This document shows, piece by piece, positions 48,241-59,564 of a stretch of DNA of 64,000 bases; position 1 is the stretch's first letter; every line of letters starts with the position of its first letter. The DNA is from Torymus aiolomorphi (lineage: Eukaryota > Arthropoda > Insecta > Hymenoptera > Torymidae): the NCBI GenBank assembly GCA_036365515.1, contig CM070874.1, positions 62,639,583 through 62,703,582 on the forward strand. The letters are read 5' to 3'. Under the pieces are notes generated by a model. The model was not told where the DNA came from. It worked only from the letters and a program-made list of their open reading frames with translations, and did not search any database. Position numbers and translations under genes: made by a program.

Positions 48241-49900
48241 CGTCCCGGCGAGCGCGATACTAAATGCAAGAATGTTAAATATCCGACACTATAAAAAAAA
48301 GAATTACGACGGCATTAAGAGATGCGAGCGAGTGCAAGCAAGAGCAGAATGACAAATGAGAGAAATAAAGAGGAGAATGGCGGAGAGAGAGAGAGGGAGA
48401 GGCGAGTCGCGCTGCACGAAGAAAGCCACGACAATGCCTCACGCGGAGAAAAAGAAAGCGAGGGCTCGTGCATAAGACTATACGTGTGTCACACAGGTGA
48501 GGAGACAATGATCGCTTCTCGGATGAATGAGTAATAAATATCACTTTTGCGAATGTGAGTCATTTTGAGATTGTTTTTGATATAGTAAGTGAAAATTTGT
48601 AATTTAAATCGTAATGTGAGTGGTTTGTTCATTTTCGGAATGGAATCTGTTTTTGTTGCCATTATCGTTATATATAAAGAACGTTATTCTTAATGCTTTT
48701 TATAGAAATAGAAATACTTTAATATACATTTTATACATTTTTATACACTTTTCATTATTAACGAAGCAATTACTTTATAGCAAAACTTCTTAATTCTGAT
48801 TGTTTAAAAAAAAATTTACGTGATTATCCTATTAAAAACTATCGAACATAAAAAGTTACAGAATCTACGTTAAATGAATTCAAAGTACATAGCCACAATA
48901 AATCCATTATACCCCTTTTCAACTCTTTGCGACCAATCAAAACCATTTGTTCGTCCCGTCAACATCGGCATGACACCCTCTGCTTCACAACAGAGCGGCA
49001 CGTATCTGCATCTCAATTTCCCTCCACGATTCATCTTTCAACTGTGCTTCTCTCTCTCTCTCTCTCACTCTCGGCACGCGGGGCCGATTAGCCAACCCGA
49101 TAAAAAGACACGTTCCGCATCGCTCTATACATACACCGAGCGCAGCATAAACGCTCTTTATTCCCGATGCACCTATACCTCTATACGTATGTTCTCGACG
49201 TACGTTTCCTCGAAGAAGGCTGTGGCCCGGACAATCCGTGAATTAACGTGTGTATATATACGTTATATACCGGGTCGCTCGCTCGCGCGCACTTACGACG
49301 ACGGCGACGTCAATGCACAATCGCTCGGCTGGCCGCCCGCGCGAGCCCAGTCAGCGTCACACACACACAATGTGCGCTGCTGCAGTTGAGGTTCTGTCTT
49401 TCTCTCCTCCGTGCAAACTGCAAGCCCCGGCAGCAGCTCGTTCTCTTTTGTGCGGGCTCACGAATCGCGCGAGAGTTGAAGCAGAGAGAGAGGGACGAGG
49501 ATTGTCGCATTATCGGCGCCTTATTGTGCAACGACACATCTCTCGGGCACAGGACGGATTTGCTCGCTCGTTTGCACGGGTTCCACTCTCGCGCGTGTGT
49601 GTGGGTATGCGCATTGTGATGGGGAAAAAGGTGGATTGCGTAATCGAACTCACGAGAAGAGAGGGAGAGATTAATCGGCCGGTTTGTGGGATTTAGGTTT
49701 CCGCAGAGAGCGAGCGGATTGGCTTGACGTATGGAGATGCAATTCCGAATCGTTTTGTAATTTAATTTATGTCATTTTTTTATAAGTCCCCCCACGCGCT
49801 TTGATACTCGATCTTCTTTCAACACGTGTTCGTATTAAGGTGGCGGTAAAATTAAAAGTGGATTAAGTAATTGTCGGATGGCTAATAAATTTATAATTTT
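48240..49900. other. two adjacent CpG-rich blocks
   Basis: The first (48240-48540) is G/A-rich on the plus strand. The second (48870-49760) runs from C-rich (48890-49030) through a CpG core to G-rich (49590-49740). ORFs of 70-171 aa overlap in several frames and lack domains. 49901-50150 is AT-rich. Confidence 0.45.
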
Positions 49901-50149
49901 TATTTTTATACGTGTCACGAGAAGCGTAGTTTATGTATTATTCTAGCTGTGAATTTCTCAATAAAAGTCTATTTATCGCACGAAAAATATTTGCTTAGTA
50001 GTAATTCATTAAGCGATGTATATAATTAAATTAAAATAACTTTACGTGTATACTTAAGATTATGAAGTAAGAGTATATACTTTTATCTATTATAGATATC
50101 TTACAAATCTATCGCATTTAACAACCATAAAATTAGTTTAATTATAGAC

Positions 50150-51140
50150 GTCAAACACACATCAAAGCAGTAATCTTTCGCTTTTTCAAATTCCTACCCC
50201 AATTTATTAGCATCCCGGCGAATGAACCGATCAATCAATTAAGCAGTAAAAATAAAACACCCCGCGCAAGAGAGAGGAAAACACGATCATCGCGCGAAAC
50301 AAGAACACGAGAAACACACGCATAGCTAAGCGATCTTCATTAATAACAGCCTCCGCGTATATAACGCGTTTTTAATTACACCGAGCAAATCGCTAGCTAG
50401 CATTTTTCAACTCTCCTAATATCAAATTTATAGATGGAGCTTCCCTCTCTCTCTCTCCCTCGGCAGGAAGGAAAGCGAGCGAGCCAACTCTCCCAGGCAA
50501 CGGAGCGGAGGGAGCTCCCATGACAAATGTCGCCGCGAAACAAGGATGAGAAAGCGACCAAGTGTCGCCGTAGATCATCGGGATAATTATATTATTCCAG
50601 CGCGCTGCTACTGCCGCCGCTGCTACGCGCGCACGAGTTATATTTATAGAGGAACGACTGCCCACGACCGCGTTATATGCGCAGAGAGATAGAGGCGAGA
50701 GAGCGAGCAGTCGACCCTTTGAAGTGCTTTCGCTAGTTCTCTAAATATAATCTCTATGATTATAATATCCCCGGCTGCTGCGCGGGATACTTTTTATAGA
50801 TATATAATGCAGCGCGGCGCAGCATCTGGATGCGGGACGAGCAGTTTTTGACTGAAAGCGAGAGAGTTTTATAAAATGTATATCTCGACATTAAATGAAG
50901 CGGATGATATTTTTACAAGCGACAAGTTAATTTCGGTGTGCGCGTGCGTGATGGCGCAATGGGAGAAAATGTCTTCAAAGTGGAGGAAATGTTGTGTCAA
51001 CAGTGCATTTTTATGAGACTTTTTAATTTTTTTCTTTTCTCAAGTGTTTTGTCGAAACTTTTTAAGGCGTTTGAAGTCTGTGAAAGAGAATTCAATGGAA
51101 ATACCTTTACCGTTCTTCTGTTGATTTGACGAACTATTTT
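50150..51140. other. CpG-rich block with strand-composition flip
   Basis: C/A-rich at 50155-50300, CpG-rich in the middle, G-rich at 50930-51000. It is the last block of this kind in the window. 51141-51570 is AT-rich; its short ORFs are unsupported. Confidence 0.45.
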
Positions 51141-51590
51141 TCTGAATTTCTATGGAATTCCGTAAAAACTTTCACGATTTTTCATACCGACCTTTAAACT
51201 TGTTTCCAAAGAATTTGAAAAAAGACTTTTTTCAACTTTTTCCTGCAGTATATCTGTAAAACTTTTGAGAATAGCAGAAGATTGCTGTATTATACCGGTT
51301 TAGCAGATTACCTTTGTTACTTAAAACTTTTTCGCTTTTCAATTTCGAAAAAGCAAACAAACCAATTCTGTAGGCAACGCAATTTTTAGTACATATGGTA
51401 TATTTTCCATTTCGCACTTGTACTCAAAATCACAAGAATATTTAATGAAATTGAAGTTTGATGCTAGTGATATTAAACACATTTGGTGACTGCAAAAAGC
51501 CCCTACACAGCACTTTAATAGAACTGTCAAGTTCTACACGTACACATAAATAGTCTACAATGAGATAGTTTCCCGGGTAAAAAAAAATTA

Positions 51591-51909
51591 TATATAATCA
51601 TATCGACGCTCCTTACGAAAACTAGCACGATTCAGATTGCCACGAAGACTAGCCCATTTCAGCGTTGGCCGCGAATACTAGCACGTCCCATTGATTCTAG
51701 GATTCATTGGAAAATAGCGAATTGTACTAGTATTCGCGGCAAAGTAGTGAGTTGTGCTAGTTTTCGTTACAAGGTCGCGAATTGTACTAGTATTCGCGGC
51801 AAAGTCGTGAGTTATGCTAGTTTCCGTTGCAGTTTTCTAAAATGTGCTAGTCTTCGTAAAGAGGCCAAAAAAGGTGCTAGTTTTCTAGGGAGCGTCAATA
51901 TGTGGTTAT
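51591..51909. repeat. CTAGT-containing minisatellite with inverted ends
   Basis: About thirty-base units, each with CTAGT followed by a TTCGxGGC or TTCGTxAC tail, occur some eight times. A 60-bp double unit (GCGAATTGTACTAGTATTCG) is repeated at 51717 and 51777. The units at the left end are in the opposite orientation. Outer ends TATAATCATATCGACGCTCC and GGAGCGTCAATATGTGGTTA are inverted. A 66-aa ORF here is repeat read-through. Confidence 0.7.
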
Positions 51910-51978
51910 ATATATATATATATATGGTCATACATGATCAAATGTAATGATTTTATATAAATATATATGTTTTTATAC

Positions 51979-52314
51979 ATACAACCTGTTCTGAAAATGT
52001 ATGCGTCTGTAAACGTAATCGTGTAGAGCGCAAAATTCTAAGAAAAAAGTTCCTTTACCATTTTTTCATATGACTAGTACTTTTTTAGTAACTGATGTGT
52101 TTAAATTGTTTATTTTTAATAGGAATTGTATATCTATAGATATCATCTTTTAAACATAGGTATAAATTTTCTATTAAAAACAAATAATTTAAACACATCA
52201 GTTACTAAAAAAGTACTAGTCATATGAAAAAATGGTAAAGGAACTTTTTTCTTAGAATTTTGCACTCTACAGGATTATGTTTACAGAGGCATACATTTTC
52301 AGAATAAGTTGTAT
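51979..52314. repeat. 336-bp hairpin with 144-bp arms
   Basis: 51979-52122 pairs with 52171-52314 with only scattered mismatches (for example the CATATGACTAGTACTTTTTT tract with its complement) around a 48-nt loop. Non-coding; a possible source of double-stranded RNA if transcribed. Confidence 0.85.
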
Positions 52315-52375
52315 ACACATATGATCATATATAAATTATATATAATTATATATAAATTTTTTTACTCGGGTTACA

Positions 52376-52560
52376 CGCTTAAAATCTAGATCATGTATAG
52401 AACTTACTGATGTAGATTGTAACTGTGCACAATTTATCTCGTTAAATAGTTTATGTGCCGAAATTCTCTGTGTAGACTTTATTTGTGCAGAATTTTATTA
52501 TATTTTAAAGACTTGTACACTAGCTGTCGTGTACAAAATACTTGTGTATGATATCGCCGA
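52376..52560. repeat. diverged copy of the GTGTA-rich dispersed repeat
   Basis: GATGTAGATTGTAACTGTGCAC and later GTGTA motifs loosely match the repeats at 13-115 and 53648-53745. Weak similarity only. Confidence 0.35.
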
Positions 52561-52837
52561 AAGTCGTCGATTAAATTCACATACTTAATTGTAGGTAGTT
52601 TTTAATCAATTACATAAAATTTGATTTCAATTGAGGGTCTGGAAACGAAAAGGGATATACCGTGATTTTGCAGAAAAGTATCCTCCAACGATCCGAATTT
52701 GAAAATTGAGCAAACCTCGTTTCTTAAAGTACAGTCATGTAAAGAATTGAAATGCGAATTTTTCTGTGAAGAAATCAAATTTTCATCTTAATTAGTTTTA
52801 TTAAAAATTACAATAAACTCTTTTTTTTGCGAAAAAA

Positions 52838-53140
52838 AAAGTTTAATTTAATTTTCTGTTCAACTCGCCAGAACTTCGTTCAGATCAAATGCTTTTTTCA
52901 GAAGTTTTCACAATAAATTTTGGAGTATTAGGAATATTATAAACCATAGCGGAATAATAGAGATTGTTATTGAATCAAATAGCGAATTTTAATACAATTT
53001 TTTTTCACTATTTTAAACCTGTATTTTCAAATGTAAAAGTTGTGTAACGAATTTTCGAATTTTGCGATTTGATTCAAAATACTATATTCTTAAACACCTA
53101 AGGAAGTTTTTGGTAAATTCCAGTACTCTATGCATTGTTG
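52838..53140. repeat. 300-bp dispersed repeat, copy next to the protease exon
   Basis: Matches 58717-59020 in the same orientation (GAGTATTAGGAATATTATAA, AACGAATTTTCGAATTT, AACACCTAAGGAAGTTTT) and, inverted, 59140-59315. It ends about 75 bp before the protease exon. Confidence 0.8.
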
Positions 53141-53215
53141 CGAAATAGAATTTCACAGAGAAAGGTTTTCTTTTTTTCTAGAATTTCTTTAGTTAATTTA
53201 ATTAACTATTTTTAG

Positions 53216-53491
53216 GAACATCTGAACAATCCTCGTGATTTAAAGGTTGCATACGTACCTGTAGTGAATCAAGAAAATTGTGAAAGATATTACAGGCCAG
53301 AACCCATAACCCATAATATGTTTTGTGCGGGCAATGAAGTCGCTGGCGCGTGCTATGGTGATTCTGGTGGACCTGGTGTTATTCGTGGTAAACTCCATGG
53401 AATCATTTCCTTTGGTAACACTTGTAGCTTGACACTATTTCCTGGAGTGTACACTATAAGATGCGTAAATACTATCATTAGATTGTAGAAA
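53216..53491 (+). pseudogene. orphan last exon of a chymotrypsin-like serine protease (S1 family)
   Basis: After an acceptor (ACTATTTTTAG at 53205-53215) the exon reads 91 codons to a stop at 53489-53491. It encodes the C-terminal third of an S1 protease: QENCERYY, MFCAGN, the catalytic-serine motif CYGDSGGP, a GIISFGNTC stretch and PGVYT. The residue six before the catalytic serine, which sets specificity in this family, is Gly rather than the Asp of trypsin, so a chymotrypsin/elastase-like pocket is expected. The usual C-terminal helix ending in a Trp-Ile pair is replaced by VNTIIRL. AATAAA lies at 53561-53566. No exons with the His or Asp of the triad are visible upstream in the window; 52838-53140 just before it is a repeat. 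It is either a gene fragment or the end of a gene with very distant exons. Confidence 0.7.
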
Positions 53492-53647
53492 AAACTGGAC
53501 TCAGATTCTAAAATTTATAAACCTACCTTAGTATAAGAAATACTTGTTGTACGTGATAAAAATAAAATTTTGAACATAAAGAAAAAATTAAGCTTGATTC
53601 TTCCTGCTAATAACGTTCACGATTAGATACTGAACGATTACTCCCAA

Positions 53648-53745
53648 AATAAAATCTATACATCAATAAGACCTACACATGATGTAGATTTTAATCGTGT
53701 AGACTATCTCAATGTAGATTATACATGTGTATAATTTTTCTTAAT
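53648..53745. repeat. dispersed GTGTA-rich repeat, copy 2
   Basis: Close match to 13-115: a CTACACATGATGTAGATTTTA tract, then GTGTAGACTATCT and ACATGTGTA. It lies just downstream of the protease exon. 53746-54558 is AT-rich with nothing recognised. Confidence 0.55.
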
Positions 53746-54558
53746 ACTATTTGTGTTGAACTTAGGAGTGCTATAAAAGTCCTATATAGGGGCTTTGTAT
53801 AGACACTAAATGTGCTCAATATCACTAGTATCTTATTCGTGACATGCAGTAAATGTAAGTCATGCACGTGCAAGAGGCATAGAATTTCATGCAATACGTT
53901 TTCATATTTATCGTACTAAATTCTACCAAAGTTTTCTAAAACAATAAGTGTAGTCCGATTAGCCCACGCCCACTTTTGAACTTTCCACGGAGAATTTTGG
54001 GCAATAAAAATGCTCTGCTAGATTAAACGTTTCCCCGAATCCTTTGTTCTTGCCGCCACGGTGATCAATATACCGATAAATCGCTTATTTAATCGCTTTA
54101 GGATATTATTTATCAATATATTACGCGTCTTCTTCTTTTGGCGTTGTTCTTTTAATTATTCGATTCAAGTTTTTTCTGACTTATTTATAATTACGAAATC
54201 TGATTAGAATACAGAATATTTATAGATTGAGCCCTGGTGAAAATCGATTTCATTATTTAGCTAATAAATAGCAAGTTTCTCCAGTAATCGTCAAAAACTA
54301 TATGATCGTATTGAAATGGAATTTCGATTTAATTTTGTATTTATTCTCATCAAATTGTTGTAGTCATTGCAAAATTCAATCAAAATAAGGAGTGTAGTAT
54401 GGAATAGTGGATTTGTTGATATTGAATTGTAACTAAATTAGTCGCCTTAAAAAATCTATTTATTTCGAAATAAATAACGAAAAACTAATGATATGTATTA
54501 TTTATAAAAATAAGTTTTAACTATTCTTCATATGAATAGGTATAAACTATAAATAGTT

Positions 54559-54880
54559 TTACGCAATATATTTTAAATATTGGGGGTATGGTCCAGGTCC
54601 GAGTGGGCGCTCGTCCAGTATGGAAGACCTTAATCCCACAATTGGAACGCACTTGACGCCGTCAGCGCACTTAGTGTGACGACAGCAGTCATCATAGACC
54701 TTGCACTAAAATCAGAAAATTAAAAATTCATAAGATTTTGTCCTTTATTTTCGTTCTATTTGAGGCATCGTGTTATTTGGCACTTACAGGTGATCCCCAT
54801 GGGCTGCACTGCTGTCCTTGTGCGAGAGAGACGACCGCGATTAGAAGAACAGCGAAGAGAATGTAGGTAAGACGGGCCAT
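54559..54880 (-). CDS. secreted cysteine-knot (ICK/knottin-type) peptide
   Basis: Coding exons on the minus strand are 54880-54788 (31 codons, donor CCT|GTAAGT) and 54705-54559 (acceptor TGATTTTAG), joined in phase 0 to give 79 aa. Residues 1 to about 22 are a signal peptide (MARLTYILFAVLL, hydrophobic, small residues before the cleavage region). The mature part has six cysteines spaced C-x6-C-x5-C-C-x4-C-x5-C, the inhibitor cystine knot pattern, followed by a Pro/Gly/Tyr-rich tail of about 30 residues. Such peptides are disulphide-stabilised secreted proteins. In arthropods they include venom components, protease inhibitors and antimicrobial or neuromodulatory peptides, and the target cannot be told from sequence. 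A 5' UTR exon and promoter are seen upstream. The longer in-frame ATG at 55030 is not used in this model because an acceptor (TTTGTTTCAG) lies between it and 54880. Confidence 0.8.
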
Positions 54881-55251
54881 CTTTGTTTTGTTTGTTCTGA
54901 AACAAAAATTCAAACTATTAGTTGTGGCAATCGTTCTTGTACTTCCACGTACGTATACTGTACTAAGTAGTAGTCTAGAGGATTTATAATATATTACACA
55001 ACTCAAATTATTATTATTATTTTTAAGCATAAAAGGAATACATTTAAAATCATTAACAAAAGATTAATATCAACAATTTTTTATTTTCTTCAAATTTTAA
55101 ATGAAGAAAAAGTTATCATATTATGTCTTCTGATATCAACAGTTATTTATGATTAATAACTTCAAATATTTATACAAATTCTACATTTATAGTTTAATAT
55201 ATCCTTGGTAAAAATGTTAACCAGAAGGTAGCTATTTTTTAGTTAACTTTA

Positions 55252-55455
55252 TGGCTAAAAACAAACATTGCTTGTATTTCATAATTATGTACCAATCCGA
55301 AATAAATGATGGCATTAACACTTCATAAAATATGTATTTTAAGTAATAGTAGAACTTTCAGATGAATTATATTATTTTTTCATTATGACTTTTGTTAAAA
55401 ATGCTTCCATTTCATTAACATGATAGCTATAAAATATGATTAATTTTCTACCAGG
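55252..55455. repeat. dispersed repeat, shorter copy (inside the knottin 5' intron)
   Basis: Same family and orientation as 44323-44690, minus about 160 internal bp. Both end near TTTTCTACCAGGGA. Confidence 0.7.
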
Positions 55456-55571
55456 GATAAGAAAGAAAAACAGTAAGCTCTATACTGTATAGATAATGTC
55501 AGAGGACTTATTAACACAACATTCTATTATAGTAAAAAAATTTATTTTTGTTTGAGAAAAATGGTACTTAC

Positions 55572-55603
55572 TGTCTTGTATTGATGAGAGTAACTTGACA
55601 ACT
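55572..55603 (-). other. predicted 5' UTR exon of the cysteine-knot gene
   Basis: On the minus strand, transcription is predicted to start at about 55603 (initiator-like ACAGT). The exon ends at 55572 before GTAAGTACC and splices to the acceptor at 54897, 16 nt upstream of the start codon. The intron of about 675 bp contains the 55252-55455 repeat. The model rests on signals only. Confidence 0.5.
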
Positions 55604-55627
55604 GTGTGTTAGACAAGTATTGTCATT

Positions 55628-55635
55628 TATTTATA
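55628..55635 (-). promoter_or_regulatory. TATA box of the cysteine-knot gene
   Basis: TATAAATA on the minus strand, 32 bp upstream of an initiator-like ACAGT, with a consensus donor 30 nt further on. The spacing fits an arthropod TATA/initiator core promoter and implies strong, regulated expression. Confidence 0.5.
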
Positions 55636-55713
55636 CTACTTGACGGCTTCAAAAAGATAAGAACATGAGTGGAAAGTGGGGCACTGTTCATGTGCGTAAT
55701 TCCACGTACTTAA

Positions 55714-56735
55714 CCCATTAAGTCCTGAATGGACAAATTTTCACTAAAGTTTTTAACGCTTATATTTTATGTGAAAATGAATTGTAAAAAGTATATGGAT
55801 AAGCGCATTCGATGTAAAATTTGATGAACTTTCAGAATCTTTTGTTAGATTTTTCAAAAAATTAAACTGTCGAACACTGTACATGATTTTTTCCAAAAAA
55901 ACATGGTTTAAAAAAAAAAAAAAATTCTTCATTTCGATTTTTCAAATGGAATGCATTTAAGATTTAATGATCAAAATGCAGAAAACGTGGCCTCGAGACT
56001 TAAACTTGAAAATCTAACGATTTAAGTTTTGAAAAAAAATTTTAAAACATAAAATGGCGGCTGAGACGCAGAAAAATCATAAAAATCTTCTGGAATTATT
56101 TATTCGAAAAAGATGGACTTTAGAGAAAAACTTTACTGAAGAAAAAGTTCTTAGAATTGATCAGAGAACATGCTGGAATTTTTCCAGAACCTTTTGGCAA
56201 ATTTCAGAATTTTTCAAAATTTTCAAATTTTGAAAAATTTAAAAACGCTTCTTATGTTTCTGAAAAAATTCCAGCGTGTTCTTTAATCAATTCTAAGAAC
56301 TTTTTCTTCAGTAAAGTTTTTCTCTAAAGTCCATCTTTTTCGAGTAAATAATTTCAGAAGATTTTTATGATTTTTCTGCGTTTCAGCCGCCATTTTGTGT
56401 TTTAAAATTTTTTTTCAAAACCTAAATCGTTAGATTTTCAAGTTTAGGTCTCGAGGCCACGTTTTCTGCATTTTGATCATTAAATCTTAAATGCATTCCA
56501 TTTGAAAAATCGAAATGAAAAATTTTTTTTTTTTTTTGAAAACCATCTTTTTTTGGAAAAAATCATGTACAGTGTTCGACAGTTTAATTTTTTGAAAAAT
56601 CTAACGAAAGATTCTAAAAGTTCATCAAATTTTACATCGAATACGCTTATTCATATACTTTTTACAATTCATTTTCACATAAAATATAAGCGTTGAAAAC
56701 TTTAGTGAAAATTTGTCCATTCAGGACTTAATGGG
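55714..56735. mobile_element. 1.02-kb palindromic MITE with TTAA target duplication
   Basis: The ends CCCATTAAGTCCTGAATGGA and the exact inverse are flanked by TTAA at 55710-55713 and 56736-56739. Complementarity runs along almost the full length, with divergence only in the central 80 bp; the symmetry point is 56224/56225. The CCC start and TTAA duplication suggest mobilisation by a piggyBac-type transposase. A 64-aa ORF at 56502 is not a gene. Confidence 0.9.
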
Positions 56736-57856
56736 TTAAGGTAGTTCTCTTCACATTGCAAAAACTGAAAAAGCTTCTGAAAAAAATATACAAATATTCT
56801 TCAAAGTCACAGAAATGATACCATATGTTTGTTTACATACATTGCGGAACAAATTTTTGAGAAAAAAATTCTTGAAAATGGTTATTTTTACATGAGAGTA
56901 AACGAGTGCTGTATCAACTGTGACAGAAAGTAATAGAATTATTCATCAAAAAAACTGGACTTCAAAAAGAAAAACATAGCTTAAGGGGCTAGACACCTTT
57001 TTCTCTGAAATAAGAAGTCACATTTTAATACATAAATGTAAACTAATTATTTCATACTTTTTACATGTAAAAGTGGGTATATTTACCTTACCTTAAAACT
57101 TTCTCCGATGGGCCTTTTATATGGTCCAGAACCATAGTCATCGATGAAACAAGTTTTTTCACTATCCGTAAGCTTTGAAATTTTCCTGTGGATGGATTGA
57201 CTTCAGATTTGAACTAAATTACTCCTGAATAGTATAATTCTCATATGAGTGTAGGGATTTTTGATCTAATGAGAAAAAAAAAAATTGTGCTGTTTTTCAA
57301 GAGTTTTTTTTAATTTTTTTAAATTTTTTATATTTTTTCATAATTTTTCTGATGTAAAAATTTTTTCCGACATTTAATCCTAAATCCCTACACTCATATG
57401 AGAATTATACTATTCAGGAGTAATTTAGTTCAAATCTGAAGTCAATCCATCCACAGGAAAATTTCAAAGCTTACGGATAGTGAGAAAACTTGTTTCATCG
57501 ATAACTATGGTTCTGGACCATATAAAAGGCCCATCGGAGAAAGTTTTAAGGTAAGGTAAATATACCCACTTTTATATGTAAAAAGTATGAAATAATTAGT
57601 TTACATTTATGTATTAAAATGTGACTTCTTATTTCAGAGAAAAAAGGTGTCTAGCCCCCTTAAGAAATATGAAATTCGGCTCTTTCTATTAAGTTTATCA
57701 AATATGTGTCAAGCCGATCTTTTTAAAAAGATATTAATGATTATAAACACAAATAGCAGACGACGTGCACGAGAGCGAGAGAGACAGAACGACGCCCATG
57801 GTATAGTTTGTGCTCTCGCTGAGCAACAAACTGTAGTGCCCGAGGAGAACCCCCTT
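56223..57856 (+). repeat. segmental duplication, copy 1
   Basis: Matches 61414-63770 at about 99 percent apart from one 721-bp insertion. It contains the right half of the 1.02-kb palindromic MITE, a 250-bp spacer, the 675-bp MITE and 197 bp of following sequence ending GAACCCCCTT. Confidence 0.9.
56985..57659. mobile_element. 675-bp palindromic MITE with TTAA target duplication
   Basis: The ends GGGGCTAGACACCTTTTTCT and its inverse are flanked by TTAA (56981-56984 and 57660-57663). The arms of about 300 bp pair along most of the element; the centre is T-rich. The terminal motif resembles that of the 3.07-kb element at 30366 (GGGGGTCGGACACCTTTA). Confidence 0.9.
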
Positions 57857-58188
57857 GAAACAGTTATGGTTCATGAGCATACAATTTTATATACACTCAT
57901 TTTGCCTTCACGAAGTTAAGTAAATGTTTTTATTAACTGCCACTGATATTTGTGTTTACACAATATTTTATTTGCTTTTTTTATTAAGATGGTGTAAGAA
58001 ATGATAAAATCAACGATCAACGATATTTTATTGAAAATAGAAGAGGATGACGAAAATTATAATGGACCATTAAAAAAATCAAAATTAGAAGTATAGTTTC
58101 AATTTTTATAATATGTACACAATTATTTATAATAAGGATACCAATTATTGAATAATAATATATTTATAATGTAAAAAATGGAGTTATT
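57660..58188. other. flank of the duplication and AT-rich spacer
   Basis: 57660-57856 is the duplicated tail; a 90-aa ORF beginning in the MITE end (57647-57919) differs in its C-terminus from the 63561 copy and has no domain. The remainder is AT-rich. Confidence 0.4.
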
Positions 58189-58441
58189 CACTGAAGAAAA
58201 TGTACAGGAAAATGTACTAAGCGTTCAATAAAAATTACCATCTTGTGCAGAGAATGCGATCACAGACTATAAAAACCCAAAAAACTACCATACTTATAAG
58301 AAATTTTAGCAGAAATATAGAAAAAATGACCATACTCTATTGTAAAATTTACTGTAAAGTATGGTAATTTTTCGAGTCTTTACAGTCTGTGGTAGCTTTA
58401 CGAGACAGTATAGTAATTTTTCCAAAACTTTACTCTCAGTG
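58189..58441. mobile_element. MITE related to 45423-45685
   Basis: CACTGAAGAAAATG at the left and an ACTCTCAGTG end at the right. The interior shares GTATGGTAATTTTT(C/A) and TACAGTCTGTGGTAGCTTTA-like arms with the 45-kb copy. Non-coding. Confidence 0.6.
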
Positions 58442-58716
58442 TATATGTGATTTTGAAAATGTGAGTAAGTTGATCTCAGGGTAGATAGCAGTTTTTTAAT
58501 TTTATATTTTAAAATATTACTTTTTTTTAAATAAAATAAGTGTCAAATAACAAATAATTTCAATATTAAGAAACAAATATTCAATTTTTTAAATATTAAT
58601 GAAATATTAAATCATTGAAAAAAAATATAATGAATAAACATATTTTATATTTAAAATATAAACTATACATATAGGAACGATACATTAATTTTGAGGAAAC
58701 TACGGGTTTCTTTTGC

Positions 58717-59315
58717 TAAAAAAAGTTTAATGTAATTTTCTGTTCGATCCGCCAGAACTTCGGTAAGATCAAATATTTTTTCAGGAATTTTTAAATTTTG
58801 GAGTATTAGGAATATTATAAACCATAGCGGAATAATAAAGATTCTTATTGAACCAAATAGCGAATATTAAAATATTTTTCTCGATATTTTAAACTTGCAT
58901 TTTCAAATGAAAAAGTTGTGTAACGAATTTTCGAATTTCGCGATTTATTGGAACTACTATATTCTTAAACACCTAAGGAAGTTTTCTGGAAAATTTCAGT
59001 AGTCTATGTATTGTTGTTAATAAGTGGTAGCATTTTTCATGATCGTCTCGAGTCACGCCCACGTCGTAACACGTATACCGTGGCGCGCGTCCTTCAACAG
59101 AATTTATCGTGATAGTCACGAAAAGTTCTATTTAGCAACAATTCATAGAGTACTGGAATTTTCCAGAAAACTTACTTAGGCGTTTAAGAATATACATTTG
59201 AAAATATAGGTTTAAAATAGCGAAAAAAATGATTTAAAATTCGCTATATGATTCAATAAAAATCTCTATTATTCCGCTGAGGTTTATAACATTCCTAATA
59301 CCCCAAAAACTTGAA
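58717..59315. mobile_element. inverted-repeat element built on the 300-bp repeat
   Basis: 58717-59020 matches 52838-53140 directly. 59140-59315 is the same sequence inverted (TTCCAGAAAACTTACTTAGG, CTATTATTCCGCTGAGGTTT). The 120-bp centre is GC-richer and holds a TCGTGATAGTCACGA palindrome. No coding region. Confidence 0.7.
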
Positions 59316-59564
59316 CAAACTATTCGATTTCTATAATACATTTATCTTGATTTACAGGTATGATGAATTACGAATAGACACAATATATTTTATTATTCAA
59401 ATAATGCGCACACTATTTACATTTCGAACGAAACATTTATCTTTCTCTATTTTGTTACACATGGTATTTGTATTGTATACATCAACTATTAAAATTAATA
59501 TTTCTAATAAAGAACTTTAATAGTAAATGAGAATATCTGATTCTAAGAAAGGGTTAAGGTAAAA

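Larger units (their letters stand above)
51573..52368. mobile_element. DNA element with inverted ends enclosing a minisatellite and a long hairpin
   Basis: CCGGGTAAAAAAAAATTATA at the left is mirrored by a TATAAATTTTTTTACTCGG tract at the right. Inside are the CTAGT minisatellite with its own inverted ends (51591-51909) and a 336-bp hairpin (51979-52314). No coding sequence. Confidence 0.6.
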
